A stretch of DNA of 64,000 bases from Luzula sylvatica (Eukaryota > Streptophyta > Magnoliopsida > Poales > Juncaceae): NCBI GenBank assembly GCA_946800325.1, contig OX326959.1, positions 41,976,551-42,040,550 of the forward strand, in the 5' to 3' direction. Below, in pieces: positions 33,061-46,759 of the stretch (position 1 is its first letter; the number at the start of each line of letters is the position of its first letter). Below the pieces are notes generated by a model that saw only the letters and a program-made list of their open reading frames with translations, was not told the DNA's origin and made no database searches. Position numbers and translations under genes: made by a program.

Positions 33061-36000
33061 AATAACGTGTTTTGAGATCATTTGTTTCGTATCTTTTACT
33101 ACATAAATTTTCACCAAATTTCACAAACACTAAGAAAGTTTGTTTTTCGATTCAAAACAAGATTTTAACGCTTTGTGGAGTTCAAATAACGTGTTTTGAG
33201 ATCATTTGTATCGTATCTTTTACTACATAACTTTTCACCAAATTTCACAAACACTAAGAAAGTTTGTTTTTTGATTCAAAACAAGATTTGAACGCTTTGT
33301 GGAGTTCAAATAACGTGTTTTGAGATCATTTGTATCGTATCTTTTACTACATAAATTTTCACCAAATTTCACAAACACTAAGAAAGTTTGTTTTTCGATT
33401 CAAAACAAGATTTTAACGCTTTGTGGAGTTCAAATAACGTGTTTTGAGATCATTTGTTTCGTATCTTTTACTACATAAATTTTCACCCAATTTCACAAAC
33501 ACTAAGAAAGTTTGTTTTTCGATTCAAAACAAGATTTTAACGCTTTGTGGAGTTCAAATAACGTGTTTTGAGATCATTTGTATCGTATCTTTTACTACAT
33601 AACTTTTCACCAAATTTCACAAACACTAAGAAAGTTTGTTTTTTGATTCAAAACAAGATTTGAACGCTTTGTGGAGTTCAAATAACGTGTTTTGAGATCA
33701 TTTGTATCGTATCTTTTACTACATAACGTTTAACCAAATTACACAAACACGAAGAAAGTTTGTTTTTCGATTCAAAACAAGATTTTAACGCTTCGAGGAG
33801 TTCAAATAACGTGTTTTGAGATAATTTGTATCGTATCTTTTACTTCATAACTTTTCACCAAATTTCACAAACACTAAGAAAGTCTGTTTTTCGATTCAAA
33901 ACAAGATTTTAACGTTTTGTGGAGTTCAAATAACGTGTTTTGAGTTCATTTGTATCGTATCTTTTACTACATAACATTGGACCAAATTTCACAAACACTA
34001 AGAAAGTTTGTTTTTCGATTCAAAACAAGATTTTAACGATTTGTGGAGTTCAAATAACGTGTTTTGAGATCATTTGTATCGTATCTTTTACTACATAACT
34101 TTTCACCAAATTTCACAAACACTAAGTAACTTTGTTTTTCGATTCAAAACAAGATTTTAACGCTTTGAGGAATTCAAATAACGTGTTTTTAGATCATTTG
34201 TATCGTATCTTTTACTATATAACTTTTCACCAAATTTCACAAACACTAAGAAAGTTTGTTTTTCGATTCAAAACAAGATTTTAGCGCATTGAGGAGTTCA
34301 AATAACGTGTTTTTAGATCATTTGTATCGTATCTTTTACTACATAACTTTTCACCAAATTTCACAAACACTAAGAAACTTTGTTTTTCGATTCAAAACAA
34401 GATTTTAACGATTTGTGGAGTTCAAATAACGTGTTTTGAGATCATTTGTATCGTATCTTTTACTACATAACTTTTCACCAAATTTCACAAACACTAAGAA
34501 AGTTTGTTTTTCGATTCAAAACAAGATTTTAACGCTTTGAGGAGTTCAAATAACGTGTTTTGAGATCATTTGTATCGTATCTTTTACTACATAAATTTTC
34601 ACCAAATTTCACAAACATTAAGAAAGTTTGTTTTTCGATTCAAAACAAGATTTTAACGCTTTGTGAAGTTCAAATACCGTGTTTTGAGATCATTTGTATC
34701 GTATCTTTTACTACATAACTTTTCACCAAATTTCACAAACACTAAGTAAGTTTGTTTTTCGATTCAAAACAAGATTTTAACGCTTTGTGGAGTTCAAATA
34801 ACGTGTTTTGAGATCATTTGTATCGTATCTTTTACTACATAACTTTTCACCAAATTTCACAAACACTAAGTAAGTTTATTTTTTGATTCAAAACAAGATT
34901 TTAGCGTTTTGAGGAGTTCAAATAACGTGTTTTGAGATCATTTGTATCGTATCTTTTACTACATAACTTTTCACAAAATTTCACAAACACTAAGAAAATT
35001 TGTTTTTCGATTGAAAACAAGATTTTAACGCTTTGAGGAGTTCAAATAACGTGTTTTGAGATCATTTGTATCGTATCTTTTACTACATAAATTTTCACCA
35101 AATTTCACAAACACTACGAAAGTTTGTTTTTCGATTCAAAACAAGATTTTAACGCTTTGTGGAGTTCAAATAACGTGTTTTGAGATCATTTGTATCGTAT
35201 CTTTTACTACATAACTTTTCACCAAATTTCACAAACACTAAGAAAGTTTGTTTTTCGATTCAAAACAAGATTTTAACGCTTTGAGGAGTTCAAATAACGT
35301 GTTTTGAGCTCATTTGTATCGTATCTTTTACTACATAACTTTTCACCAAATTTCACAAACACTAAGAAAATTTGTTTTTCGATTGAAAACAAGATTTTAA
35401 CGCTTTGAGGAGTTGAAATAACGTGTTTTGAGATCATTTGTATCGTATCTTTTACTACATAACTTTTCACCAAATTTCACAAATACTAAGAAAGTTTTTT
35501 TTCGATTCAAAACATGATTTTAACGCTTTGAGGAGTTCAAATAACGTGTTTTGAGATCATTTGTATCGTATCTTTTACTACATAAATTTTCACCAAATTT
35601 CACAAACACTAAGAAAGTTTGTTTTTCGATTCAAAACAAGATTTTAATGCTTTGTGGAGTTCAAATAACGTGTTTTGAGATCATTTGTATCGTATCTTTT
35701 ACTACATAAATTTTCACCAAATTTCACAAACACTAAGAAAGTTTGTTTTTCGATTCAAAACAAGATTTTAACGCTTAGTGGAGTTCAAATAACGTGTTTT
35801 GAGATCATTTGTATCGTATCTTTTACTACATAACTTTTCACCAAATTACACAAACACTAAGAAAGTTTGTTTTTCGATTCAAAACAAGATTTTAACGCTT
35901 TGAGGAGTTCAAATAACGTGTTTTGAGATCATTTGTATCGTATCTTTTACTACATAACTTTTCACCAAATTACACAAACACTAAGAAAGTTTGTTTATCG

Positions 36001-39000
36001 ATTCAAAACAAGATTTTAACGCTTTGAGGAGTTCAAATAACGTGTTTTTTGATCATTTGTATCGTATCTTTTACTACATAACTTTTCACTAAATTTCACA
36101 AACACTAAGAACGTTTGTTTTTCGATTCAAAACAAGATTTTAACGCTTTGTGGAGTTCAAATAACGTGTTTTGAGATCATTTGTATCGTATCTTTTACTA
36201 CATGAATTTTCACCAAATTTCACAAAAACTAAGTAAGTTTGTTTTTCGATTCAAAACAAGATTTTAACGCTTTGAGGAGTTCAAATAACGTGTTTTGAAA
36301 TCATTTGTATCGTATCTTTTACTACATAACTTTTCACCAAATTTAACAAACACTAAGAAAGTTTGTTTTTCGATTCAAAACAAGATTTTAACGCTTTGAG
36401 GAGTTCAAATAACGTGTTTTTAGATCAATTGTATCGTATCTTTTACTACATAACTTTTCACCAAATTTCACAAAAACTAAGAAAGTTTGTTTTTCGATTC
36501 AAAACAAGATTTTAACGCTTTGAGGAGTTCAAATAACGTGTTTTTAGATCATTTGTATCGTATCTTTTACTACATAACTTTTCACCAAATTTCACAAACA
36601 CTAAGAAAGTTTGTTTTTCGATTCAAAACAAGATTTTAATGCTTTGTGGAGTTCAAATAACGTGTTTTGAGATCATTTGTATCGTATCTTTTACGACATA
36701 ACTTTTCACCAAATTTCAGAAACACTAAGAATGTTTGTTTTTTGATTCAAAACAAGATTTTAACGCTTTGTGGAGTTCAAGTAACGTGTTTTGAGATCAT
36801 TTGTATCGTATCTTTTACTCCATAACTTTTCACTAAATTTCACAAACACTAAGAAAGTTTGTTTTTCGATTCAAAACAAGATTTTAACGCTTTGTGGAGT
36901 TCAAATAACGTGTTTTGAGATCATTTGTTTCGTATCTTTTACTACATAAATTTTCACCAAATTTCACAAACACTAAGAAAGTTTGTTTTTCGATTCAAAA
37001 CAAGATTTTAACGCTTTGTGGAGTTCAAATAACGTGTTTTGAGATCATTTGTATCGTATCTTTTACTACATAACTTTTCACCAAATTTCACAAACACTAA
37101 GAAAGTTTGTTTTTTGATTCAAAACAAGATTTGAACGCTTTGTGGAGTTCAAATAACGTGTTTTGAGATCATTTGTATCGTATCTTTTACTACATAAATT
37201 TTCACCAAATTTCACAAACACTAAGAAAGTTTGTTTTTCGATTCAAAACAAGATTTTAACGCTTTGTGGAGTTCAAATAACGTGTTTTGAGATCATTTGT
37301 TTCGTATCTTTTACTACATAAATTTTCACCAAATTTCACAAACACTAAGAAAGTTTGTTTTTCGATTCAAAACAAGATTTTAACGCTTTGTGGAGTTCAA
37401 ATAACGTGTTTTGAGATCATTTGTATCGTATCTTTTACTACATAACTTTTCACCAAATTTCACAAACACTAAGAAAGTTTGTTTTTTGATTCAAAACAAG
37501 ATTTGAACGCTTTGTGGAGTTCAAATAACGTGTTTTGAGATCATTTGTATCGTATCTTTTACTACATAACGTTTAACCAAATTACACAAACACGAAGAAA
37601 GTTTGTTTTTCGATTCAAAACAAGATTTTAACGCTTCGAGGAGTTCAAATAACGTGTTTTGAGATAATTTGTATCGTATCTTTTACTTCATAACTTTTCA
37701 CCAAATTTCACAAACACTAAGAAAGTCTGTTTTTCGATTCAAAACAAGATTTTAACGTTTTGTGGAGTTCAAATAACGTGTTTTGAGTTCATTTGTATCG
37801 TATCTTTTACTACATAACATTGGACCAAATTTCACAAACACTAAGAAAGTTTGTTTTTCGATTCAAAACAAGATTTTAACGATTTGTGGAGTTCAAATAA
37901 CGTGTTTTGAGATCATTTGTATCGTATCTTTTACTACATAACTTTTCACCAAATTTCACAAACACTAAGTAACTTTGTTTTTCGATTCAAAACAAGATTT
38001 TAACGCTTTGAGGAATTCAAATAACGTGTTTTTAGATCATTTGTATCGTATCTTTTACTATATAACTTTTCACCAAATTTCACAAACACTAAGAAAGTTT
38101 GTTTTTCGATTCAAAACAAGATTTTAGCGCATTGAGGAGTTCAAATAACGTGTTTTTAGATCATTTGTATCGTATCTTTTACTACATAACTTTTCACCAA
38201 ATTTCACAAACACTAAGAAACTTTGTTTTTCGATTCAAAACATGATTTTAACGATTTGTGGAGTTCAAATAACGTGTTTTGAGATCATTTGTATCGTATC
38301 TTTTACTACATAACTTTTCACCAAATTTCACAAACACTAAGAAAGTTTGTTTTTCGATTCAAAACAAGATTTTAACGCTTTGAGGAGTTCAAATAACGTG
38401 TTTTGAGATCATTTGTATCGTATCTTTTACTACATAAATTTTCACCAAATTTCACAAACATTAAGAAAGTTTGTTTTTCGATTCAAAACAAGATTTTAAC
38501 GCTTTGTGAAGTTCAAATACCGTGTTTTGAGATCATTTGTATCGTATCTTTTACTACATAACTTTTCACCAAATTTCACAAACACTAAGTAAGTTTGTTT
38601 TTCGATTCAAAACAAGATTTTAACGCTTTGTGGAGTTCAAATAACGTGTTTTGAGATCATTTGTATCGTATCTTTTACTACATAACTTTTCACCAAATTT
38701 CACAAACACTAAGTAAGTTTATTTTTTGATTCAAAACAAGATTTTAGCGTTTTGAGGAGTTCAAATAACGTGTTTTGAGATCATTTGTATCGTATCTTTT
38801 ACTACATAACTTTTCACAAAATTTCACAAACACTAAGAAAATTTGTTTTTCGATTGAAAACAAGATTTTAACGCTTTGAGGAGTTCAAATAACGTGTTTT
38901 GAGATCATTTGTATCGTATCTTTTACTACATAAATTTTCACCAAATTTCACAAACACTACGAAAGTTTGTTTTTCGATTCAAAACAAGATTTTAACGCTT

Positions 39001-42000
39001 TGTGGAGTTCAAATAACGTGTTTTGAGATCATTTGTATCGTATCTTTTACTACATAACTTTTCACCAAATTTCACAAACACTAAGAAAGTTTGTTTTTCG
39101 ATTCAAAACAAGATTTTAACGCTTTGAGGAGTTCAAATAACGTGTTTTTTGATCATTTGTATCGTATCTTTTACTACATAACTTTTCACTAAATTTCACA
39201 AACACTAAGAACGTTTGTTTTTCGATTCAAAACAAGATTTTAACGCTTTGTGGAGTTCAAATAACGTGTTTTGAGATCATTTGTATCGTATCTTTTACTA
39301 CATGAATTTTCACCAAATTTCACAAAAACTAAGTAAGTTTGTTTTTCGATTCAAAACAAGATTTTAACGCTTTGAGGAGTTCAAATAACGTGTTTTGAAA
39401 TCATTTGTATCGTATCTTTTACTACATAACTTTTCACCAAATTTAACAAACACTAAGAAAGTTTGTTTTTCGATTCAAAACAAGATTTTAACGCTTTGAG
39501 GAGTTCAAATAACGTGTTTTTAGATCAATTGTATCGTATCTTTTACTACATAACTTTTCACCAAATTTCACAAAAACTAAGAAAGTTTGTTTTTCGATTC
39601 AAAACAAGATTTTAACGCTTTGAGGAGTTCAAATAACGTGTTTTTAGATCATTTGTATCGTATCTTTTACTACATAACTTTTCACCAAATTTCACAAACA
39701 CTAAGAAAGTTTGTTTTTCGATTCAAAACAAGATTTTAATGCTTTGTGGAGTTCAAATAACGTGTTTTGAGATCATTTGTATCGTATCTTTTACGACATA
39801 ACTTTTCACCAAATTTCAGAAACACTAAGAATGTTTGTTTTTTGATTCAAAACAAGATTTTAACGCTTTGTGGAGTTCAAGTAACGTGTTTTGAGATCAT
39901 TTGTATCGTATCTTTTACTCCATAACTTTTCACTAAATTTCACAAACACTAAGAAAGTTTGTTTTTCGATTCAAAACAAGATTTTAACGCTTTGTGGAGT
40001 TCAAATAACGTGTTTTGAGATCATTTGTTTCGTATCTTTTACTACATAAATTTTCACCAAATTTCACAAACACTAAGAAAGTTTGTTTTTCGATTCAAAA
40101 CAAGATTTTAACGCTTTGTGGAGTTCAAATAACGTGTTTTGAGATCATTTGTATCGTATCTTTTACTACATAACTTTTCACCAAATTTCACAAACACTAA
40201 GAAAGTTTGTTTTTTGATTCAAAACAAGATTTGAACGCTTTGTGGAGTTCAAATAACGTGTTTTGAGATCATTTGTATCGTATCTTTTACTACATAAATT
40301 TTCACCAAATTTCACAAACACTAAGAAAGTTTGTTTTTCGATTCAAAACAAGATTTTAACGCTTTGTGGAGTTCAAATAACGTGTTTTGAGATCATTTGT
40401 TTCGTATCTTTTACTACATAAATTTTCACCAAATTTCACAAACACTAAGAAAGTTTGTTTTTCGATTCAAAACAAGATTTTAACGCTTTGTGGAGTTCAA
40501 ATAACGTGTTTTGAGATCATTTGTATCGTATCTTTTACTACATAACTTTTCACCAAATTTCACAAACACTAAGAAAGTTTGTTTTTTGATTCAAAACAAG
40601 ATTTGAACGCTTTGTGGAGTTCAAATAACGTGTTTTGAGATCATTTGTATCGTATCTTTTACTACATACCGTTTAACCAAATTACACAAACACGAAGAAA
40701 GTTTGTTTTTCGATTCAAAACAAGATTTTAACGCTTCGAGGAGTTCAAATAACGTGTTTTGAGATAATTTGTATCGTATCTTTTACTTCATAACTTTTCA
40801 CCAAATTTCACAAACACTAAGAAAGTCTGTTTTTCGATTCAAAACAAGATTTTAACGTTTTGTGGAGTTCAAATAACGTGTTTTGAGTTCATTTGTATCG
40901 TATCTTTTACTACATAACATTGGACCAAATTTCACAAACACTAAGAAAGTTTGTTTTTCGATTCAAAACAAGATTTTAACGATTTGTGGAGTTCAAATAA
41001 CGTGTTTTGAGATCATTTGTATCGTATCTTTTACTACATAACTTTTCACCAAATTTCACAAACACTAAGTAACTTTGTTTTTCGATTCAAAACAAGATTT
41101 TAACGCTTTGAGGAATTCAAATAACGTGTTTTTAGATCATTTGTATCGTATCTTTTACTATATAACTTTTCACCAAATTTCACAAACACTAAGAAAGTTT
41201 GTTTTTCGATTCAAAACAAGATTTTAGCGCATTGAGGAGTTCAAATAACGTGTTTTTAGATCATTTGTATCGTATCTTTTACTACATAACTTTTCACCAA
41301 ATTTCACAAACACTAAGAAACTTTGTTTTTCGATTCAAAACAAGATTTTAACGATTTGTGGAGTTCAAATAACGTGTTTTGAGATCATTTGTATCGTATC
41401 TTTTACTACATAACTTTTCACCAAATTTCACAAACACTAAGAAAGTTTGTTTTTCGATTCAAAACAAGATTTTAACGCTTTGAGGAGTTCAAATAACGTG
41501 TTTTGAGATCATTTGTATCGTATCTTTTACTACATAAATTTTCACCAAATTTCACAAACATTAAGAAAGTTTGTTTTTCGATTCAAAACAAGATTTTAAC
41601 GCTTTGTGAAGTTCAAATACCGTGTTTTGAGATCATTTGTATCGTATCTTTTACTACATAACTTTTCACCAAATTTCACAAACACTAAGTAAGTTTGTTT
41701 TTCGATTCAAAACAAGATTTTAACGCTTTGTGGAGTTCAAATAGCGTGTTTTGAGATCATTTGTATCGTATCTTTTACTACATAACTTTTCACCAAATTT
41801 CACAAACACTAAGTAAGTTTATTTTTTGATTCAAAACAAGATTTTAGCGTTTTGAGGAGTTCAAATAACGTGTTTTGAGATCATTTGTATCGTATCTTTT
41901 ACTACATAACTTTTCACAAAATTTCACAAACACTAAGAAAATTTGTTTTTCGATTGAAAACAAGATTTTAACGCTTTGAGGAGTTCAAATAACGTGTTTT

Positions 42001-42249
42001 GAGATCATTTGTATCGTATCTTTTACTACATAAATTTTCACCAAATTTCACAAACACTACGAAAGTTTGTTTTTCGATTCAAAACAAGATTTTAACGCTT
42101 TGTGGAGTTCAAATAACGTGTTTTGAGATCATTTGTATCGTATCTTTTACTACATAACTTTTCACCAAATTTCACAAACACTAAGAAAGTTTGTTTTTCG
42201 ATTCAAAACAAGATTTTAACGCTTTGAGGAGTTCAAATAACGTGTTTTG
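32207..42249. repeat. Higher-order repeat B: 25-mer (3,100 bp), three copies
   Basis: Copies at about 32207-35306, 36050-39149 and 39150-42249 carry the same ordered variants, such as CATTTGTTTCG (33079, 36922, 40022), a GTTTAACC monomer (33728, 37570, 40670) and ACATTGGACC. Copies 2 and 3 are adjacent at 25 x 124. Six extra monomers (35307-36049), including the 1-bp deletion, separate copies 1 and 2. Confidence 0.85.
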
Positions 42250-45200
42250 AGCTCATTTGTATCGTATCTTTTACTACATAACTTTTCACTAAATTTCATA
42301 AACACTAAGAAAGTTTGTTTTTCGATTCAAAACAAGATTTTAGCGCCTTGAGGAGTTCAAATAACGTGTTTTTAGATCATTTGTATCGTATCTTTTACTA
42401 CATAACTTTTCACCAAATTTCACAAAAACTAAGTAAGTTTGTTTTTCGATTCAAAACAAGATTTTAACGCTTTGAGGAGTTCAAATAACGTGTTTTGAGA
42501 TCATTTGTATCGTATCTTTTACTACATAACTTTTCACCAAATTACACAAATACTAAGAAAGTTTGTTTTTCGATTCAAAACAAGATTTTAGCGCCTTGAG
42601 GAGTTCAAATAACGTGTTTTTAGATCATTTGTATCGTATCTTTTACTACATAACTTTTCACCAAATTTCACAAAAACTAAGTAAGTTTGTTTTTCGATTC
42701 AATACAAGGTTTTAACGCTTTGTGGAGTTCAAATAACGTGTTTTTAGATCATTTGTATCGTATCTTTTACTACATAACTTTTCACCAAATTTCACAAACA
42801 CTAAGAAAGTTTGCTTTTCGATTCAAAACGAGATTTTAGCGCCTTGAGGAGTTCAAATAACGTGTTTTTAGATCATTTGTATCGTATCTTTTACTACATA
42901 ACTTTTCACCAAATTTCACAAACACTAAGAAAGTTTGTTTTTCGATTCAAAACAAGATTTTAACGCTTTGAGGAGTTCAAATAACGTGTTTTGAGCTCAT
43001 TTGTATCGTATCTTTTACTACATAACTTTTCACTAAATTTCACAAACACTAAGAAAGTTTGTTTTTCGATTCAAAACAAGATTTTAGCGCCTTGAGGAGT
43101 TCAAATAACGTGTTTTTAGATCATTTGTATCGTATCTTTTACTACATAACTTTTCACCAAATTTCACAAAAACTAAGTAAGGTTGTTTTTCGATTCAAAA
43201 CAAGATTTTAACCCTTTGTTGAGTTCAAATAACGTGTTTTGAGATCATTTGTTTCGTATCTTTTACTACATAACTTTTCACCAAATTTCACAAACACTAA
43301 GTAAGTTTATTTTTCGATTCAAAACAAGATTTTAGCGTTTTGAGGAGTTCAAATAACGTGTTTTGAGATCATTTGTATCGTATCTTTTACTACATAACTT
43401 TTCACCAAATTTCACACACACTAAGAAAGTTTGTTTTTCGATTCAAAACAAGATTTTAGTGCCTTGAGTAGTTCAAATAACGTGTTTTTAGATCATTTGT
43501 ATCGTATCTTTTACTGTATAACTTTTCACCAAATTTGACAAACACTAAGTAAGTTTGTTTTTCGATTCAAAACAAGATTTTAACGTTTTGTGGAGTTCAA
43601 ATGACGTGTTTTGAGATCATTTGTATCGTATCTTTTACTACATAACTTTTCACCAAATTTCACAAATACTAAGAAAGTTTGTTTTTCGATTCAAAACAAG
43701 ATTTTAACGCTTTGAGGAGTTCAAATAACGTGTTTTGAGATCATTTGTATCGTATCTTTTACTACATAACTTTTCACCAAATTTCACAAATACTAAGAAA
43801 GTTTGTTTTTCGATTCAAAACATGATTTTAACGCTTTGAGGAGTTCAAATAACGTGTTTTGAGATCATTTGTATCGTATCTTTTACTACATAAATTTTCA
43901 CCAAATTTCACAAACACTAAGAAAGTTTGTTTTTCGATTCAAAACAAGATTTTAATGCTTTGTGGAGTTCAAATAACGTGTTTTGAGATCATTTGTATCG
44001 TATCTTTTACTACATAAATTTTCACCAAATTTCACAAACACTAAGAAAGTTTGTTTTTCGATTCAAAACAAGATTTTAACGCTTAGTGGAGTTCAAATAA
44101 CGTGTTTTGAGATCATTTGTATCGTATCTTTTACTACATAACTTTTCACCAAATTACACAAACACTAAGAAAGTTTGTTTTTCGATTCAAAACAAGATTT
44201 TAACGCTTTGAGGAGTTCAAATAACGTGTTTTGAGATCATTTGTATCGTATCTTTTACTACATAACTTTTCACCAAATTACACAAACACTAAGAAAGTTT
44301 GTTTATCGATTCAAAACAAGATTTTAACGCTTTGAGGAGTTCAAATAACGTGTTTTTTGATCATTTGTATCGTATCTTTTACTACATAACTTTTCACTAA
44401 ATTTCACAAACACTAAGAACGTTTGTTTTTCGATTCAAAACAAGATTTTAACGCTTTGTGGAGTTCAAATAACGTGTTTTGAGATCATTTGTATCGTATC
44501 TTTTACTACATGAATTTTCACCAAATTTCACAAAAACTAAGTAAGTTTGTTTTTCGATTCAAAACAAGATTTTAACGCTTTGAGGAGTTCAAATAACGTG
44601 TTTTGAAATCATTTGTATCGTATCTTTTACTACATAACTTTTCACCAAATTTAACAAACACTAAGAAAGTTTGTTTTTCGATTCAAAACAAGATTTTAAC
44701 GCTTTGAGGAGTTCAAATAACGTGTTTTTAGATCAATTGTATCGTATCTTTTACTACATAACTTTTCACCAAATTTCACAAAAACTAAGAAAGTTTGTTT
44801 TTCGATTCAAAACAAGATTTTAACGCTTTGAGGAGTTCAAATAACGTGTTTTTAGATCATTTGTATCGTATCTTTTACTACATAACTTTTCACCAAATTT
44901 CACAAACACTAAGAAAGTTTGTTTTTCGATTCAAAACAAGATTTTAATGCGTTGTGGAGTTCAAATAACGTGTTTTGAGATCATTTGTATCGTATCTTTT
45001 ACGACATAACTTTTCACCAAATTTCAGAAACACTAAGAATGTTTGTTTTTAGATTCAAAACAAGATTTTAACGCTTTGTGGAGTTCAAGTAACGTGTTTT
45101 GAGATCATTTGTATCGTATCTTTTACTCCATAACTTTTCACTAAATTTCACAAACACTAAGAAAGTTTGTTTTTCGATTCAAAACAAGATTTTAACGCTT

Positions 45201-46759
45201 TGTGGAGTTCAAATAACGTGTTTTGAGATCATTTGTATCGTATCTTTTACTACATGACTTTTCACCAAATTTCACAAAAACTAAGTAAGTTTGTTTTTCG
45301 ATTCAAAACAAGATTTTAACGCTTTGAGGAGTTCAAATAACGTGTTTTGAAATCATTTGTATCGTATCTTTTACTACATAACTTTTCACCAAATTTCACA
45401 AACACTAAGAAAGTTTGTTTTTCGATTCAAAACAAGATTTTAACGCTTTGAGGAGTTCAAATAACGTGCTTTTAGATCAATTGTATCGTATCTTTTACTA
45501 CATAACTTTTCACCAAATTTCACAAAAACTAAGAATGTTTGTTTTTCGATTCAAAACATGATTTTAACGCTTTGTGGAGTTCAAATAACGTGTTTTGAGA
45601 TCATTTGTATCGTATCTTTTACTACATAACTTTTCATCAAATTTCACAAACACTAAGAAAGTTTGTTTTTCGATTCAAAACAAGATTTTAACGCTTTGTG
45701 GAGTTCAAATAACGTGTTTTGAGATCATTTGTATCGTATCTTTTACGACATAATTTTTCACCAAATTTCACAAACACTAAGACAGTTTGTTTTTTGATTC
45801 AAAACAAGATTTTAACGCTTTGTGGAGTTCAAGTAACGTGTTTTGAGACCATTTGTATCGTATCTTTTACTACATAACTTTTCACCAAATTTCACATACA
45901 CTAAGAAAGTTTGTTTTTCGATTCAAAACAAGATTTTAGCGCCTTGAGGAGTTCAAATAACGTGTTTTTAGATCATTTGTATCGTATCTTTTACTACATA
46001 ACTTTTCACCAAATTTCACAAACACTAAGAGAGTTTGTTTTTCGAATCAAAACAAGATTTTAACGCTTTGTGGAGTTCAAATAACGTGTTTTGAGATTAT
46101 TTGTATCGTATCTTTTACTACATAACTTTTCACCAAATTTCACAAACACTAAGAAAGTTTGTTTTTCGATTCAAAACAAGATTTTAACGCTTTGATGAGT
46201 TCAAATAACGTGTTTTGAGATCATTTGTATCGTATCTTTTACTACATTAATTTTCACCAAATTTCACAAACACTAAGAAAGTTTGTTTTTCGATTCAAAA
46301 CAAGATTTTAACGCTTAGTGGAGTTCAAATAACGTGTTTTGAGATCATTTGTATCGTATCATTTACTACATAACTTTTCACCGAATTTCACAAACACTAA
46401 GAAAGTTTGTTTTTCGATTCAAAACAAGATTTTAGCGCCTTGAGGAGTTCAAATAACGTGTTTTCAGATCATTTGTATCGTATCTTTTACTACATAACTT
46501 TTCACCAAATTTCACAAACACTAAGAAAGTTTGTTTTTCGATTCAAAACAAGATTTTAACGCTTTGTGGAGTTCAAATAACGTGTTTTGAGATCATTTGT
46601 ATCGTATCTTTTACTACATAACTTTTCACCAAATTTCACAAACACTAAGAAAGTTTGTTTTTCGATTCAAAACAAGATTTTAGCGCCTTGAGGAGTTCAA
46701 ATAACGTGTTTTGAAATCATTTGTATCGTATCTTTTACTACATAACTTTTCACCAAATT
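42250..46759. repeat. Mosaic of segments shared with earlier parts of the array
   Basis: 42249-43650 resembles 23280-24400 and other early monomers (GAGCTCATTTG followed by AAATTTCATAAACAC). 43.6-44.35 kb resembles the six-monomer insert at 35.3-36.05 kb (GTTTATCGATTC). 44.35-46.1 kb resembles 29.8-31.6 kb: ACGTGCTTTTAGATCAATTG at 30956 recurs at 45463, 117 x 124 minus 1 away. The block is built from pieces of repeats A and B. Confidence 0.7.

Noticed and set aside
35273..35473. 66-codon minus-strand ORF inside the satellite
   Set aside because: It spans about 1.6 monomers and exists only because of local substitutions (GAGTTGAAAT and neighbours). 124 is not a multiple of 3, so the frame cannot repeat.
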